64,000 nt of DNA from Hyphomonadaceae bacterium UBA7672 (lineage in GTDB: Bacteria; Pseudomonadota; Alphaproteobacteria; Caulobacterales; Hyphomonadaceae): positions 122,448 through 186,447 of the forward strand of contig DLHI01000035.1 of the NCBI GenBank assembly GCA_002483135.1, read 5' to 3'. Of the stretch, positions 62,252 through 64,000 are shown piece by piece. Each line of letters starts with the position of its first letter. Position 1 is the stretch's first letter. The notes beneath the pieces were generated by a model. The model made no database searches. It was not told where the DNA came from and worked only from the letters and a program-made list of their open reading frames with translations. The position numbers were made by a program, and so were the translations under genes.

Positions 62252-62586
62252 TGTTTGCGACCCAGTGCTTTGAGTGCGAATACTTGTTCGATCGAAAACG
62301 GATCGGAGTTGTCGTTGGTCAACTGCCGATCAAGCCAGGTTATTTTGCCCGCCTTGAACGCTTCCGAGGTTTCGATGAATGATGGGATGATCTGCATGGT
62401 CAGCATTAGCGCTTGATAGGAATCGACGCCGTACATTGCGGCGCTCAGGTTCAGATCCGCGCCGGTGACTTGGTAGTCGCAAGCCCATGTCCCTGTTGAC
62501 GAGTCATCCATGCGCGGTTGAAAGACGCGTATCAGAAGTGGCGTGCCATTCGCGCTCAACTGGCGCTCAGCGATCATCACGCTCAT
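62248..62586 (-). CDS. Small unknown protein embedded between gcvPA and gcvPB
   Basis: 112 residues from ATG 62586, which overlaps the gcvPA stop as ATGA (62583-62586); its own stop overlaps the gcvPB start as ATGA (62248-62251). No signal peptide or membrane helix. Contains VFQPRMDDSSTGTWACDYQV and AALMYGVDSYQALMLTMQII patterns that suggest a small alpha/beta domain, possibly of a DUF family related to DUF6968; not certain. Strict overlaps at both ends make coupled translation very likely, so a link to glycine cleavage (stability, assembly or regulation) is plausible but unproven. Confidence 0.8.
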   Translation of the reverse strand: MSVMIAERQLSANGTPLLIRVFQPRMDDSSTGTWACDYQVTGADLNLSAAMYGVDSYQALMLTMQIIPSFIETSEAFKAGKITWLDRQLTNDNSDPFSIEQVFALKALGRKQ

Positions 62587-63926
62587 GCCAGCACCTGCGC
62601 CAGCGCCTGGGCGTAAGCTGCGATGTCGGCTGCCGTGCAGCACTCGGTGGCTGCGGCGACGATGACGTTGTCCATCCCGGCGCCCGGGAACAGGCGCGAG
62701 GCGCGGACGCCGCCGATGACGTCGTGCTTTTCGAGAGCGGCCAGAACCTGGTCGGCAGGCTTCATCGTCTCGAACGCGATCTCGTTGAAGTAGCGGGTGG
62801 TGAGGACCTTCACGCCTTTCACAGCGGCGAGAGCGTCGGCCAGATCGCACGCCGCTTCGTGGTTCAGCGTGGCGAGGTGAGTTAGGCCGTTGTCTCCCAG
62901 CAGGGTCATGTGCGCCGTGAAGGCCAGCATGCAGAGGCCGGAGTTGGTGCAGATGTTGGATGTCGCCTTGTCGCGGCGGATGTGCTGTTCGCGTGTGGAG
63001 AGCGTCAGCACGAAGCCGCGCTTGCCATCTGCATCCACGGTTTCGCCGCAGAGGCGGCCGGGCATCTGGCGCATGAACTTCGACTTGCAGGTGAAGAGGC
63101 CGACATACGGCCCGCCGAAGCCGAGCGGCACGCCGATGGACTGGCCTTCGCCAACCGCGATATCCGCGCCCATCTCGCCGGGCGTCTTCACAAGCCCAAG
63201 CGAAACCACTTCGGTGAACACGGTGACCAGTAGCGCGCCCTTGGCATGGGCGGCGTCAGCGACGGGGGTGAGGTCGGTCAACGTGCCGAACACGTTCGGC
63301 GTCTGGCCGATGACGCAGGCGGCGTCGTCAACGTGCTTCGAGAGTTCGAGTTCGCCATCCACGGCGGGGGTGAGCTGGATGACCTTGATGCCGTTGGCTT
63401 CGCAAAGCGTGCGCGTGGTGTCGGCATAGTGCGGGTGCAAGCCCCCGGAGAGCACGACCGTGTTCCGCTTGGTGACGCGGCAGGCCATCACGGCGGCTTC
63501 GGCGCAAGCGGTTGAGCCATCATACATGGAGGCGTTGGCGACTTCCATGCCGGTGAGCGCCGCCACCTGCGTCTGGAATTCGAACATGGTCTGCAGCGTG
63601 CCCTGCGCTATCTCGGGCTGGTAGGGCGTGTAAGTCGTGAGGAATTCCGAGCGCTGGATGATGTGGTCCACGCTGGCCGGGATATGGTGCTTGTAGGCGC
63701 CGCAGCCGACGAAGAACGGGCCATCCGATGCCGCGCGGTTCTTCTTCGAAAGCTTCGTCATGTGGCGCTCTACCTCGAGTTCGCCGACATGGTTCGGCAG
63801 GCCCGGCACCGGGCCCTTCAGTCGCGCCGAGACAGGCACGTCGTTATAAAAATCGTCTACCGACTTTGCGCCGATGGTCTTCATCATCTCCGCGCGGTCA
63901 TCCGCAGTGAGGGGGAGGTAGCGCAT
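62583..63926 (-). CDS. gcvPA: Glycine dehydrogenase (decarboxylating) subunit 1, N-terminal half of P protein
   Basis: 447 residues from ATG 63926. N-terminal MRYLPLTADDRAEM and the FVGCGAYKHHIPASV, TPYQPEIAQGTLQTMFEFQTQVA, and later GGPYVGLFTCKSKFMRQMPGRLCGET are diagnostic for the alpha subunit of the split P protein, which closes the active site of gcvPB. It decarboxylates glycine and transfers the aminomethyl group to lipoyl-GcvH. Its stop overlaps the following small gene. gcvT and gcvH are not in the window. Confidence 0.97.
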   Translation of the reverse strand: MRYLPLTADDRAEMMKTIGAKSVDDFYNDVPVSARLKGPVPGLPNHVGELEVERHMTKLSKKNRAASDGPFFVGCGAYKHHIPASVDHIIQRSEFLTTYTPYQPEIAQGTLQTMFEFQTQVAALTGMEVANASMYDGSTACAEAAVMACRVTKRNTVVLSGGLHPHYADTTRTLCEANGIKVIQLTPAVDGELELSKHVDDAACVIGQTPNVFGTLTDLTPVADAAHAKGALLVTVFTEVVSLGLVKTPGEMGADIAVGEGQSIGVPLGFGGPYVGLFTCKSKFMRQMPGRLCGETVDADGKRGFVLTLSTREQHIRRDKATSNICTNSGLCMLAFTAHMTLLGDNGLTHLATLNHEAACDLADALAAVKGVKVLTTRYFNEIAFETMKPADQVLAALEKHDVIGGVRASRLFPGAGMDNVIVAAATECCTAADIAAYAQALAQVLA

Positions 63927-63929
63927 TGT

Positions 63930-64000
63930 CTATGCTTCCTTGATCATCTCGGCTGCGAGCTGCCTCGCGGCGGGGTCGTTCGAAAGTGTAAAGCCGTTGA
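63930..64000 (-). CDS. C-terminal end of an unidentified upstream gene
   Basis: The last 22 codons of a frame ending in a TAG at 63930-63932, read as NGFTLSNDPAARQLAAEMIKEA. It runs off the window and ends three bases before gcvPA, so it may be part of the same operon. The sequence does not look like the C-terminus of GcvH or GcvT as I know them. Coding status is plausible but weakly supported. Confidence 0.4.
   Translation of the reverse strand, partial: NGFTLSNDPAARQLAAEMIKEA

Noticed and set aside
63930..64000. End of gcvH upstream of gcvPA
   Set aside because: The terminal residues do not fit the GcvH C-terminus; only listed as an unidentified partial frame.

Overview
The window is high-GC DNA from an alphaproteobacterium, most likely Caulobacterales (Hyphomonadaceae or a relative). 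This is inferred from gene content (DUF2336 protein, TonB-dependent receptors, split glycine decarboxylase gcvPA/gcvPB, soluble transhydrogenase, many exported TPR and glycine-zipper proteins), not from an rRNA. Coding density is about 95 %. No intergenic stretch exceeds 300 bases. I found no tRNA, rRNA, CRISPR array, prophage or intact insertion sequence.

Layout. 1-1356 holds an isoquinoline-1-oxidoreductase-type molybdenum enzyme (IorB cut by the window edge, IorA complete). 1634-6116 has a two-helix membrane protein, a DCC thiol-disulfide protein coupled to an HTTM-like membrane protein, a lipoprotein cytochrome c and a TolB-like propeller. 6210-8717 is an ABC exporter pair plus an enoyl-CoA hydratase. 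8845-13247 has a three-repeat cysteine protein, a Sir2 deacylase and a 925-residue lipoprotein of unknown function. 13263-19127 contains a membrane protein, an SDR, 3-hydroxybutyryl-CoA dehydrogenase, a protein with two TonB-C-like modules, and a TonB-dependent receptor facing it. 19369-27445 contains ClpB, a lipoprotein, a Crp/Fnr regulator and an EmrAB-type efflux pump divergent from a TetR regulator. 27442-32228 carries beta-oxidation genes (interrupted by a lower-GC membrane gene), a TPR protein and an amidohydrolase. 32290-38776 holds a DUF4157-like protein, UvrC, an alpha/beta hydrolase, a small outer-membrane barrel, TPR and lipoproteins. 38782-44055 has a gutted TonB receptor pseudogene, a TetR-desaturase pair, zinc-ribbon proteins, fructose-bisphosphatase and DUF2336. 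44095-52118 covers AraC, transhydrogenase, DASS and AEC transporters, GNAT and an acyl-CoA synthetase. 52153-60675 has a palindromic repeat, two sister micro-membrane proteins, ZntB, TlyA, a glycine-zipper protein, chorismate synthase, an amino acid permease, an SDR-PdxH pair and a cyclase. 60680-63926 is gcvPA - small unknown gene - gcvPB, all joined by ATGA overlaps.

Functionally this is mostly core metabolism (fatty acid activation and beta-oxidation, one-carbon/glycine, gluconeogenesis, NADPH balance) mixed with envelope proteins. I did not see a large undescribed multi-gene system. The most unusual items are the three-repeat Cys protein, the paired TonB-C modules with matched cysteines and a hairpin over the ribosome binding site, the in-frame palindromic insert in uvrC, the receptor pseudogene retaining only its two ends, and the small gene embedded in the glycine decarboxylase operon.
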